A stretch of DNA of 64,000 bases, taken from positions 248,001 through 312,000 of the forward strand of contig NZ_CP133594.1 in NCBI RefSeq assembly GCF_031312535.1. Direction: 5' to 3'. A program made the translations under genes and the position numbers. Source of the stretch: Methanolobus mangrovi (GTDB lineage: Archaea; Halobacteriota; Methanosarcinia; Methanosarcinales; Methanosarcinaceae). Numbering within the stretch: the first letter of the stretch is position 1; every line of letters begins with the position of its first letter. Of this stretch, positions 35,810 to 43,942 are shown one piece after another. The notes under the pieces were generated by a model that was given only the letters and a program-made list of their open reading frames with translations, was not told the DNA's origin and searched no databases.

Positions 35810-36043
35810 ATGGCAAAAGAAACAATCGAATTAGACCTTAAAGGGGAGACTTGCCCCCTCACTTTCGTAAAAACAAAACTACAGTTAGAGGGTCTGGACA
35901 GTGGTGACCGTCTCACGGTAATTTTTGATTATGCTCCTGCGATATCGAATGTGCCAAAAAGTGTGAAGGCCGAAGGTCATATCATTCTTGGTATAGATGT
36001 GGAAGAGAATGATATATGGAAAGTTCATATTGAGAAGGCCTGA
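35810..36043 (+). CDS. TusA/SirA-like sulfur carrier protein
   Basis: 77 aa. TusA fold with the active-site Cys in DLKGETCPLTFVKTKL; the classic CPxP motif is CPLT here, a variant seen in sulfur-metabolism clusters. It would accept and pass on persulfide sulfur. The ATG at 35810 follows GGTGA; open sequence further upstream has no ribosome site. It sits at the left end of the sulfate-assimilation region and is the likely link between sulfide production and sulfur transfer (inference). Confidence 0.82.
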   Translation: MAKETIELDLKGETCPLTFVKTKLQLEGLDSGDRLTVIFDYAPAISNVPKSVKAEGHIILGIDVEENDIWKVHIEKA

Positions 36044-36140
36044 TTTAATCTGTTCATTTAATCTGTAAATCTTTTTAAAATAAAATCCGGGAAGGATTCG
36101 TCACATGTATTGTGACAATAGTCCTGTATATTTTGTTCTT

Positions 36141-37100
36141 TCAGGAAATAAGGCTTATAGCACTATATGCTATAAGACCCGCAATCAATGGCGAAGCTAC
36201 CCACATGACAACAATACGCTTCACCGTTCCGTTTCTTATCGTATTGATCCCTTCATTGGCACATCCGATCCCAATAACTGCTGCCGGTACAATTTGCCCC
36301 AGAGCCACCGGTATGCCTGAATAGGAGGCTGCGTGAACGATAATTGCTGCGATTGCCTCTATGAAGACAGCACGAATAGTACAGAGCTCTGTAATTTCAG
36401 TTCCAACTGTCTGGAGCACTCTTCCTCCTATCAGTATAGCTCCTACTCCAAGTGCGATTCCTCCTACAATGGAACCTGTTGTCTGGTCCATGAAACCTGC
36501 ACCAACAAGGGGACCAACTGCATTGGCAGCATTGTTCGCACCTGCTGAATAGGCGACATAACATCCGGTGACTGTAAGGAGTTTTGCAATGGTCTTACGT
36601 ATCTGGGCTTCAGACTCATGATCTATAAGCCAGAGTAAAACTTTAGGATGGATATATTTTCCACTAAGGTATGCGAGTATAAATGCGAGTGCCGGTGTGA
36701 CTATCCACCAGCCAGCTATCTGTGTGATCAGCTGGATATCGAGTACTCCGAAGAATATGCCGATTCCTATGATCGCACCCACTGTTGACTGGCTTGCAGA
36801 TACCGGTACCTTCAGTACGTTCCCGATGAAAATACTAAGCGCTGCAGCAGTAATTGCAATAATGGCAGCAGTGAGTGTTATTGTATTGCCGGGGACTATC
36901 CCTTTACCGAGTGTTTCTATCACATCCCCTCCGCTGATAACAGCACCAAGCAGGGAGAATATGGCTATCAGTGTTACTGCCTGCTTTTTAGTACGGGCTT
37001 TTGCACCATATGCTGCTCCCATGGAAGCTGCTGCATTGTTCCCGCCAATGTTTATTCCCATAAAGATTGCAGATGCAATTGCAGCCAGTACTATGATCAT
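36141..37100 (-). CDS. PiT-family permease, probable sulfate transporter
   Basis: 319-aa membrane protein of the inorganic phosphate transporter family with about 9-10 helices. The duplicated signature appears as GINIGGNNAAASMGAAYG near the N-terminus and SAGANNAANAVGPLVGAG near 185. The family includes both phosphate (Pit) and sulfate (CysP) permeases. Because it lies between TusA-like and sulfite reductase genes and shares a 190-nt divergent promoter region with the latter, sulfate uptake is favoured, but phosphate remains possible. Confidence 0.82.
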   Translation of the reverse strand: MIIVLAAIASAIFMGINIGGNNAAASMGAAYGAKARTKKQAVTLIAIFSLLGAVISGGDVIETLGKGIVPGNTITLTAAIIAITAAALSIFIGNVLKVPVSASQSTVGAIIGIGIFFGVLDIQLITQIAGWWIVTPALAFILAYLSGKYIHPKVLLWLIDHESEAQIRKTIAKLLTVTGCYVAYSAGANNAANAVGPLVGAGFMDQTTGSIVGGIALGVGAILIGGRVLQTVGTEITELCTIRAVFIEAIAAIIVHAASYSGIPVALGQIVPAAVIGIGCANEGINTIRNGTVKRIVVMWVASPLIAGLIAYSAISLIS

Positions 37101-37243
37101 TTGTTAGTCGCTCCCTTTCCTTTTATTGTGATGCTTTTATCTGCCTGATTGGACAGTATGGGACAAATCAAAGTGAGCTTGTTATATAGCACTGGAGAAT
37201 GGGGCCAAAATTACCACAAAAAAGCCTGCAACATTTGCCCTTT

Positions 37244-37257
37244 TATATACGTATATA
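37244..37257. promoter_or_regulatory. Palindromic TATA element before sulfite reductase
   Basis: TATATACGTATATA is a perfect 14-bp palindrome embedded in the TATA box (TTTTATATACG) about 32 nt before the sulfite reductase ATG. A protein bound here would directly block TBP. A GGGGGC ribosome site follows. Confidence 0.5.
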
Positions 37258-37288
37258 TCCCAATCTGTGAAAGTGGGGGCGATAACAA

Positions 37289-38149
37289 ATGGATGAAAAG
37301 ACAATTAATTATAACAGACTCAAACAAGGTGGTTTTCTTGTTCAGAGGCAACCAGAAGACCTTTTCTCCATACGACTTCGTGTTGTAGGGGGTCAGCTGA
37401 CCTCTGAGCAGCTTCGGGCACTTGCTGATGCTTCTGATAAATACGGAAGGGGCGAGGTCCACATAACCGCACGTCAGGGACTTGAGATATCATACATCCC
37501 ATTTGAGGATGCAGATAATCTCCTTGATGAACTTGAGGGGCGGGGTGTCCGTCAGGGTACCTGTGGTCCAAGGGTTCGTGGTGTGGTTGCCTGTCAGGGT
37601 AATCGCGTTTGTCCCCGTGGGTTGATCGATGCGGAAGACATCGCAAAGAAGATCGACGATAAATATTTTGCAAAGGAACTTCCTGGCAAATTCAAATTTG
37701 CAGTAACAGGCTGTCCTTCATCGTGTATGAAAGCACAGGAGAACGACCTTGGTGTAATGGGAGGGCTCGAGCCGCAGTGGGTAGAGAAGAAATGTACCTA
37801 TTGTAAGCTCTGTCAGACTGCCTGTCCGGCTGATGCCATCCGGGTAGAAAAAGGAGCCCTGCATTATGAAAGGGACAAATGTATCCTGTGTGGTCAGTGT
37901 CGCCTTATATGCCCCAAGGACGCATGGGCAGTATCCAGGGAAGGGTACACTGTCTATGTTGGCGGTAAGGTTGGAAGATACCCAAGGTTCGGTGTCAAAC
38001 TAACTGAACTCGTAGATGAGGACACTTTATTCGGGATAATTGAAAGATCCCTGGAGTTCTTCAAAAAGGAAGCAACTTCCGGCGAACGTTTCGGAGATAC
38101 AATTCAGCGTGTAGGTTTTGAGCAGTTCAAAGCATTTGTGCTGGAGTGA
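37289..38149 (+). CDS. Siroheme sulfite reductase with built-in ferredoxin
   Basis: 286-aa nitrite/sulfite reductase-family protein. Ferredoxin-like half domain (about 1-70; LRVVGGQLTSEQLRAL), siroheme-[4Fe-4S] ligands in ACQGNRVCPRG (C-x5-C) and TGCPSSCMKAQ (C-x3-C), and an inserted 2[4Fe-4S] ferredoxin with CTYCKLCQTACP and CILCGQCRLICP. It belongs with the small Dsr-like/AsrC-like assimilatory enzymes of anaerobes. In this setting it should reduce sulfite to sulfide with ferredoxin or F420-linked electrons; nitrite cannot be excluded. A strong terminator separates it from cysH. Confidence 0.88.
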   Translation: MDEKTINYNRLKQGGFLVQRQPEDLFSIRLRVVGGQLTSEQLRALADASDKYGRGEVHITARQGLEISYIPFEDADNLLDELEGRGVRQGTCGPRVRGVVACQGNRVCPRGLIDAEDIAKKIDDKYFAKELPGKFKFAVTGCPSSCMKAQENDLGVMGGLEPQWVEKKCTYCKLCQTACPADAIRVEKGALHYERDKCILCGQCRLICPKDAWAVSREGYTVYVGGKVGRYPRFGVKLTELVDEDTLFGIIERSLEFFKKEATSGERFGDTIQRVGFEQFKAFVLE

Positions 38150-38194
38150 AAAGGTCCCTGCATCAACAGTATATATCTGTGATGCGGGTCCTTT
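38149..38194 (+). terminator. Long hairpin terminator after sulfite reductase
   Basis: AAAGG-CCC-GCATCA pairs with TGATGCGGGTCCTTT with one mismatch and one bulge, extended by ACAG/CTGT around a 7-nt loop, then TTTTT. The TATA box of the next gene (ACATTATATACAAAA, about 38197-38211) starts right behind it. Confidence 0.7.
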
Positions 38195-38260
38195 TTACAT
38201 TATATACAAAATCTCTGCATGAACTTACATATTCGATCTAAATTATCGGGAAATCAAACT

Positions 38261-39004
38261 ATGCCAGAACAAAATGCGGAATTAGAAAAAGAGATAGGAC
38301 AATTGGCTGAGGACTATAGGGACCGTTCTCCACAGGAAATCCTTCGGTATGCCCTCAATAGGTTTGAAAGTGATATTACCATTGCATTCAGTGGTGCTGA
38401 GGATGTCGTGCTCATCGATATGGCTACAAAGATCATGCCGGGTGTGAGTGTCTTCTCTCTGGATACTGGTCGTCTGCACCCTGAAACATACAGGTTCTTC
38501 AATGTGGTGCGGGAACGCTATGATATCCCGCTTGAGGTATTCTTTGCTAATAGGGAAAAGACTGAGGAACTTGTCCTGAAGAAAGGTATGTTCTCATTCT
38601 ACAGAGACGGGCATGGTGAGTGTTGTGCTGTCAGGAAGGTAGATCCGCTCAGGCGTTCTCTGGGTACAAGGGCCGCATGGATAACAGGCCAGCGCAAGGA
38701 CCAGAGTCCCAACACACGTTCAGAGATCCCTGTAATGGAAGTCGATACGGTATTTGGTGAGGGCAAACTTATAAAGTTCAATCCTCTGGCTAACTGGAGC
38801 TCAAAACAGGTATGGGATTACATCAGAGAGAACGATGTTCCTTACAATGAGCTTCATAAGAAGGGATACGTCAGCATTGGGTGTGAACCATGTACCAGGC
38901 CGGTCCTGCCGGGACAACATGAGCGTGAAGGGCGCTGGTGGTGGGAAGAAGCCACCAAGAAGGAATGTGGTCTTCACTCTGGAAATATAAGGCCCCGTGT
39001 TTGA
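38261..39004 (+). CDS. cysH: APS reductase-type CysH
   Basis: About 247-aa adenylyl-sulfate reductase. PP-loop region [13 protein letters not shown] (about 41-53), [10 protein letters not shown], then the pair Cys121-Cys122 (GECCAVRK) and C208-x2-C211 (IGCEPC), the [4Fe-4S] ligands that mark APS rather than PAPS reductases; the catalytic Cys is in KKECGLHSG (about 236). So it converts APS directly to sulfite with thioredoxin-type reductant. The ATG at 38261 has a GGGA site; an in-frame ATG at 38219 lies close to the TATA box and is less likely. Confidence 0.9.
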   Translation: MPEQNAELEKEIGQLAEDYRDRSPQEILRYALNRFESDITIAFSGAEDVVLIDMATKIMPGVSVFSLDTGRLHPETYRFFNVVRERYDIPLEVFFANREKTEELVLKKGMFSFYRDGHGECCAVRKVDPLRRSLGTRAAWITGQRKDQSPNTRSEIPVMEVDTVFGEGKLIKFNPLANWSSKQVWDYIRENDVPYNELHKKGYVSIGCEPCTRPVLPGQHEREGRWWWEEATKKECGLHSGNIRPRV

Positions 39005-39089
39005 CAGAAAAGAACCCGGGAATATCATATATAAGGATCAAATTGAGAATGTCATTTAATACATCTATACAAATTAATGGAGGGTCAAA

Positions 39090-39998
39090 ATGGCCATTAA
39101 GGAAGAATCTTACCGGCTTTCAAATCTAAAGGCACTTGAAGCCGAAAGCATAGGTATCATTAGGGAAGTAGCTGCAGAATTCGATAATCCTGTAATGCTA
39201 TATTCGGTAGGAAAGGATTCATCAGTGATGGCTCATCTTGCGATAAAGGCCTTTTACCCGAAAAAGGTACCTTTCCCATTATTGCATATCGATACCGGAT
39301 ACAAGTTCCCTGAGATGTATGAATTCAGGGACTATTACACAAAGAAGCATGAGCTTGACCTGAGGATTCACAGGAATGAGGAAGCTCTCAAAAGAGGGGT
39401 AAATCCTCTTTCCGTTGGAACGGTCAAATGTTGTGCCGATCTTAAGACGAAAGCACTCCTTGATGCATTAAAGGAAGGAGGTTATGATGCAGCATTCGGA
39501 GGTGCCCGGAGGGATGAGGAGAAATCAAGGGCAAAGGAAAGGATCTATTCATTCCGCGACAAGCATGGACAATGGAATCCTAAGAACCAGAAACCTGAGC
39601 TATGGAGCCTCTTCAACTCAAAGATCGACCCGGGAGAATCCATCAGGGTATTCCCACTCTCGAACTGGACAGAGCTGGATATCTGGACCTATATCTACCA
39701 TGAGAACATCGATATCGTCCCTCTTTACTTCGCAAAGGAAAGACCTGTCATAGAGAAGAATGGTCAGCTTATCCCTGTTTACACGGATGAGCATGAGGGG
39801 GAGGTCAAAGATGTCATGTGCCGCTTCAGGACACTGGGGTGCCACTATTGTACAGGTGCAGTAAAATCCGAGGCAGATACCCTGCCGAAGATAATTGAAG
39901 AGATGATGGTTGCCCGCCATTCCGAGCGTATTACAAGGGTGATCGATCATGACCAGGATAGTTCCATGGAACAAAAGAAGAAGGAGGGATACTTTTGA
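39090..39998 (+). CDS. cysD: Sulfate adenylyltransferase subunit 2
   Basis: 302-aa PP-loop ATP sulfurylase subunit making APS from sulfate and ATP. PP-loop motif [14 protein letters not shown] (about 34-47), [16 protein letters not shown], and the C-terminal [14 protein letters not shown] typical of CysD. Length equals bacterial CysD. GGAGG precedes the ATG and a TATA box (CATATATAAGG) lies about 65 nt upstream. Its stop overlaps the cysN start (TTGA), so the two are translationally coupled. Confidence 0.95.
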   Translation: MAIKEESYRLSNLKALEAESIGIIREVAAEFDNPVMLYSVGKDSSVMAHLAIKAFYPKKVPFPLLHIDTGYKFPEMYEFRDYYTKKHELDLRIHRNEEALKRGVNPLSVGTVKCCADLKTKALLDALKEGGYDAAFGGARRDEEKSRAKERIYSFRDKHGQWNPKNQKPELWSLFNSKIDPGESIRVFPLSNWTELDIWTYIYHENIDIVPLYFAKERPVIEKNGQLIPVYTDEHEGEVKDVMCRFRTLGCHYCTGAVKSEADTLPKIIEEMMVARHSERITRVIDHDQDSSMEQKKKEGYF

Positions 39999-41539
39999 GC
40001 TCTGACTCTCTGATCGAACAGAATCAGAATATCGATCTGTTGCGGTTTGCCACCGCAGGCAGTGTAGATGACGGTAAATCGACACTGATCGGCAGATTGC
40101 TATATGATTCAAAATCAATATTTGAGGACCAGTTGAATACTATCAGGACCTTCTCAAGGGCCCACAGGAACCAGGAGATCGATTATTCCCTTGTGACAGA
40201 CGGTCTGAAGTCAGAAAGAGAGCAGGGGATTACGATAGATGTCGCTTACAGGTTCTTCTCAACCCCAAAGAGGCGTTTCATAATAGCCGATACTCCTGGT
40301 CATGAACAATATACAAGGAACATGGCCACGGGTGCATCCAATGCATCCCTTGCACTGATCCTTGTTGATGCCAGGAACGGGGTCGTGACACAGACTAAGA
40401 GGCATTCGTTCATCTCGTCCCTGCTGGGTATCCGGAACTTTGTAGTTGCGGTCAATAAGATGGATCTTGTGGACTATTCGGAAGAGGTGTTCGATAATAT
40501 CGTCAATGAGTTCAACGCTTTTGCTGATAAATTATCGGATGAATCTGTCTACTACATTCCCATAAGCGCGCTTAAAGGTGACAATGTCATCGAAAGGAGC
40601 GAGAATATGCCATGGTACAAAGGATCCACATTGCTTGACTATCTGGAGAATGTGAATGTCTCAGGTGGTCGCAATCTGGTTGAGTTCAGGTTCCCTGTCC
40701 AGTATGTTAACTGGGGTGGAGGCGATGATTTCAGGGGCTATTGTGGTACAATAGCTTCAGGTGTTATCCACAAGGGGGATAAAGTAAGAGTGCTCCCTTC
40801 AGGAAAGACGAGCAAGATATCAAGGATCGTCACGTATGACGGGGACCTTGATTATGCCTTTGCTCCTATGGCAGTGACACTTTGCCTTGAGGATGATATT
40901 GACATAAGTCGCGGTGATACGATCGCGAAGGTCGATGACCTTCCCGGAATTGCCGGAAGCCTTGAGGCAAATGTAGTATGGATGGATAGTACTCCCCTGG
41001 AGATAGGGAAAGATTATTTCATCAAACATACTACCAGCACGGTGAAGGGTAATTTCGAAGAAGTGGTCCATGAGTTCGACCCTGATGACATCAGTATGAA
41101 ATCATCAGAGTTCTTAGGTCTGAATGGGATCGGTAAGGTCAAGATCGAGCTAAAAAGCCCGATATTTGCCGATATCTATTCCGAGAACAGGGCAACGGGT
41201 TCGTTCATCGTGATCGATCCCCTCACAAACCAGACTGCTGCTGCCGGTATGATCACTAAATACAAGCAGGTATCTCCTGATAAGGCATGTAAAGCTGTAA
41301 AGGCCAGGATCATTACGTATACGGGCGATAAAAAAGAAGAGGCAAAGGTCAATTATGACCGCCTTTCCATGCACGGTACACATTGTATCTACGTAGATGA
41401 TGATCTGCTACAGGAAACTCTTTGTAAGGGTGTCCCGATGGACAGTGTCAAATATACAGAGATGATCGATGACCTGTGTAAGATCGCTACAAGATCGGGT
41501 GTGTCGGTGGTCGTGTGCTCTGATCATCTGAGCAGTTGA
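39995..41539 (+). CDS. cysN: Sulfate adenylyltransferase subunit 1 with degenerate APS-kinase-like tail
   Basis: 514-aa EF-Tu-like GTPase that drives CysD. G1 [10 protein letters not shown], switch [15 protein letters not shown]3 DTPGHEQY, G4 NKMD; two beta-barrels follow to about residue 430. The last 82 residues look like the front half of a CysC domain: [13 protein letters not shown] sits where a P-loop should be but has lost GxxGxGKS, then [11 protein letters not shown] (compare LDGDNVRHGL) and [19 protein letters not shown]. The tail ends about where CysC would be half done. Start TTG 39995 follows GGAGG. Confidence 0.93.
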   Translation: MSSDSLIEQNQNIDLLRFATAGSVDDGKSTLIGRLLYDSKSIFEDQLNTIRTFSRAHRNQEIDYSLVTDGLKSEREQGITIDVAYRFFSTPKRRFIIADTPGHEQYTRNMATGASNASLALILVDARNGVVTQTKRHSFISSLLGIRNFVVAVNKMDLVDYSEEVFDNIVNEFNAFADKLSDESVYYIPISALKGDNVIERSENMPWYKGSTLLDYLENVNVSGGRNLVEFRFPVQYVNWGGGDDFRGYCGTIASGVIHKGDKVRVLPSGKTSKISRIVTYDGDLDYAFAPMAVTLCLEDDIDISRGDTIAKVDDLPGIAGSLEANVVWMDSTPLEIGKDYFIKHTTSTVKGNFEEVVHEFDPDDISMKSSEFLGLNGIGKVKIELKSPIFADIYSENRATGSFIVIDPLTNQTAAAGMITKYKQVSPDKACKAVKARIITYTGDKKEEAKVNYDRLSMHGTHCIYVDDDLLQETLCKGVPMDSVKYTEMIDDLCKIATRSGVSVVVCSDHLSS

Positions 41540-41548
41540 ATTTAAATC

Positions 41549-41573
41549 CCTGCCATCTTTCATGATTGGCAGG
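41549..41573 (+). terminator. Hairpin terminator after cysN
   Basis: CCTGCCA (41549-41555) pairs with TGGCAGG (41567-41573); T-rich sequence follows (TTTCTTATCTTTTTT). It also ends the convergent binding-protein gene region. Confidence 0.65.
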
Positions 41574-41603
41574 TTTCTTATCTTTTTTAAAAATAGTAAG
41601 GGT

Positions 41604-42512
41604 TTAAAGTTGAAGTTCCTTCACAAAACGAAGGTCAAAGATATCTTCCTGCCTGAGCTTGTCTGAAATATATCCAAGTTCATTTAACACATCCACGAAT
41701 CGCATGGTAGATGCCATGTAATTTTCAGAGATGCCTGCTGAGTATTTGGGTGATACTTCATACATATCACGTACAAAGTCCTCATCAACTATTTTTATCG
41801 TTCTGGAAATCAGTTTTGCTGCTTCTCCGGTATGCTCACAAATGAATGCGCTGGCTTTCTCGTGCAATTCTATGAACTTTAAAAGAGTCTCTGACGAGTT
41901 TTCAATTATATCGCAGGTTGCAACTATCCCGTAACTTGGATTATCGGGCCATAGCTTTTCAGGTGGGATCACTATCTTTGCATCACAGTATCTTTTTGCA
42001 ACAACGGCCAATGATGGTGTTCCAACTGCAACCTTTATGTCTCCATCTGCTATGGCTTCAGGAATCATGTCAGCCCATTCATAGTTGAGAACATCGATAT
42101 CGTTCTCATGGCCTGTATCTTTGATATAATTCCTGATGATCACGTCATGGATAGAGCCTGCTGGCGGACAGGCGATAGTAAGTCCTTTGAACTGGTTTAA
42201 AAAAAGTGTACTATCATTTTTGTATTCATCAAAAGTCAAGAATTCAGGTGTAGCTATCATCACCGTTCCTTCAACATGGCCACCTGCAACACATTTGATC
42301 TGCAGTCCTCTGTCAATTCCTATCATTGCAGGGGGGAGGCCAATATATCCTATGTCTATCACATCATTTTCAAATGCATTGACAATTGCAGGCCCGCCGC
42401 CAAAAAGTTTCCATTCGGCTTCTATTCCTGCCTTTTCCAGCCAGTCCGTTCCCATCAATATGAATGAGCTATGGTACATGGTTGAAAGATGTCCGATCCT
42501 CAATCTTTTCAT
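41604..42512 (-). CDS. SsuA/NMT1-type substrate-binding protein without signal peptide
   Basis: 302 aa, periplasmic-binding-protein type II fold of the nitrate/sulfonate/taurine group: RIGHLSTMYHSSFILM start, FGGGPAIVNAFENDVIDIGYIGLPPAM, and ACPPAGSIHDVIIRNYI. The N-terminus MKRLRIGHLS begins directly with the first strand, so there is no export signal or lipobox, and no permease or ATPase gene is nearby. It may be a cytoplasmic ligand sensor, enzyme or sulfur-compound chaperone. Position next to cysDN hints at a sulfur ligand. Confidence 0.8.
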   Translation of the reverse strand: MKRLRIGHLSTMYHSSFILMGTDWLEKAGIEAEWKLFGGGPAIVNAFENDVIDIGYIGLPPAMIGIDRGLQIKCVAGGHVEGTVMIATPEFLTFDEYKNDSTLFLNQFKGLTIACPPAGSIHDVIIRNYIKDTGHENDIDVLNYEWADMIPEAIADGDIKVAVGTPSLAVVAKRYCDAKIVIPPEKLWPDNPSYGIVATCDIIENSSETLLKFIELHEKASAFICEHTGEAAKLISRTIKIVDEDFVRDMYEVSPKYSAGISENYMASTMRFVDVLNELGYISDKLRQEDIFDLRFVKELQL

Positions 42513-42607
42513 AAAATCACCGTTAAACTGGCTTTCAAGTTCTATCTGAGGGCTTCTTTTCGAAACATTCTGTTTCCACGATTCGCTCTTTCATGTTACT
42601 TTCAGTT

Positions 42608-42883
42608 TTATCCTCCGCTTATCGCAGGAAGGATTGATATTTCATCGTTGTCGGTTATTTTGGTGTCCGAGCCGCAAAGGTGTCTTATGTCCTCGCCGTT
42701 GACATAGACATTGACAAACCTTCTTATTTCTCCGTCCTGAAACAGGTTTGTTTCAAAATCCTTGCCGTACTCAGTGACAAGTTGCTCAAAAAGAGCCTTT
42801 ACTGTAGTATCGCCAAGATTGATGTTCGTAGCTCTTGTTTTTGTTATGTTGTTCAAGGCCGATGAAAATTTTACAAATACCAT
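42608..42883 (-). CDS. MoaD/ThiS-like sulfur carrier protein
   Basis: 91-aa ubiquitin-fold protein ending in the diglycine that is adenylated and thiocarboxylated (LPAISGG). MVFVKFSSALNNIT start, the VYVNGEDIRHL region and DNDEISILPA are typical of MoaD/CysO-like carriers. ATG 42883 has a GGTGA site; a start 30 nt earlier does not. It is divergent from the activating enzyme at 43105, sharing its control region. It could serve cysteine, thiamine, molybdopterin or tRNA thiolation. Confidence 0.87.
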   Translation of the reverse strand: MVFVKFSSALNNITKTRATNINLGDTTVKALFEQLVTEYGKDFETNLFQDGEIRRFVNVYVNGEDIRHLCGSDTKITDNDEISILPAISGG

Positions 42884-43104
42884 TTTTGTTTCACCTTTTT
42901 GTTTTGAAACCATTACCTTTTACATATACAACTGTTCTTTTATCGGGGCTAATATGGCCGCTTTCTATGTCTATTTATCAGAAAATCATGCATATTTAAA
43001 AAAGCAGATACGAGTTGCGATCTGTCATATGGCAGAGTCACAATACATATTCATTCATGGGATGTCACAGGTAATTGTGATCTATTGTTTTAGGGAAGGT
43101 AAAA

Positions 43105-43923
43105 ATGATAAGTGAGTTTACTGAAGAGCAGATCAGGCGGTATTCGAGACATATTATACTGCAGGAAGTTGGTGGGAAGGGGCAGCAAATGCTGCTGTCC
43201 TCAAAAGTACTCTGTATAGGTGCCGGGGGGCTTGGTTCCCCTATAATACAGTACCTGGCTGCCGCCGGAGTCGGGACCATCGGTATTGTTGATGATGATG
43301 TTGTCGACCTTAGCAACCTTCAAAGACAGGTTATTCATGGTGGCAATGTCGACCTTCCTAAAGTGGAATCTGCAAAAAGATACGTTGAAAACCTCAATCC
43401 TGATGTGGATGTTATCACTTACCGTGAAAGACTCAATCCAGATAATGTTCTTGATATCATAAAGGATTACGACATCGTAGTGGATGGCTCTGACAATTTT
43501 GCCACAAGATATCTTGTGAACGATGCCTGTGTGCTTGCGAAGAAACCTCTTTCACATGGCAGTATCTTCCGTTTTGAAGGTCAGGTGACTACTATCCTGC
43601 CGGATGAGGGTCCTTGCTATAGATGCCTTTTTGAACATGCGCCACCAGCCGGAATGGTTCCAAGCTGCCAGGAAGCCGGGGTCATCGGTGTACTTCCGGG
43701 TATCATTGGAGTTATTCAGGCAACCGAGGTTATCAAATACCTGCTCGGATTCGGCGAGATGCTGAAAGGCCGGCTTGTCTTCTATGATGCATTTAACATG
43801 TCGTTCGATGAGATAAAAGTCCGCAAGAATCCTTCATGTCCTGTATGCGGTGAAAATCCTTCGATAATATCAATAGAGGATGAGAATTACCAGCAGGGCG
43901 GTGGAGTATGCAGTATTGGGTAG
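43105..43923 (+). CDS. ThiF/MoeB/HesA-type adenylyltransferase
   Basis: 272-aa E1-like enzyme activating a ubiquitin-like sulfur carrier. ATP site GAGGLGSPIIQYLAAAG, DDDVVDLSNLQRQ, DGSDNFATRYLVND, zinc ligands CYRC and CPVC, and the Cys of PSCQEAGVIG. No rhodanese domain. The nearest carrier is the divergent MoaD/ThiS-like gene. The gene ends TAG directly followed by an ATG; readthrough as pyrrolysine would soon hit another stop, so TAG is taken as the stop. Confidence 0.92.
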   Translation: MISEFTEEQIRRYSRHIILQEVGGKGQQMLLSSKVLCIGAGGLGSPIIQYLAAAGVGTIGIVDDDVVDLSNLQRQVIHGGNVDLPKVESAKRYVENLNPDVDVITYRERLNPDNVLDIIKDYDIVVDGSDNFATRYLVNDACVLAKKPLSHGSIFRFEGQVTTILPDEGPCYRCLFEHAPPAGMVPSCQEAGVIGVLPGIIGVIQATEVIKYLLGFGEMLKGRLVFYDAFNMSFDEIKVRKNPSCPVCGENPSIISIEDENYQQGGGVCSIG

Positions 43924-43942
43924 ATGGAAAGAGGGTCACACA

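Noticed and set aside
43921-43923. TAG stop of the ThiF-like gene as pyrrolysine
   Set aside because: Readthrough would run into the next gene's start region in another frame and soon stop; the protein is already full length. No other amber codon splits a recognisable protein in this window.
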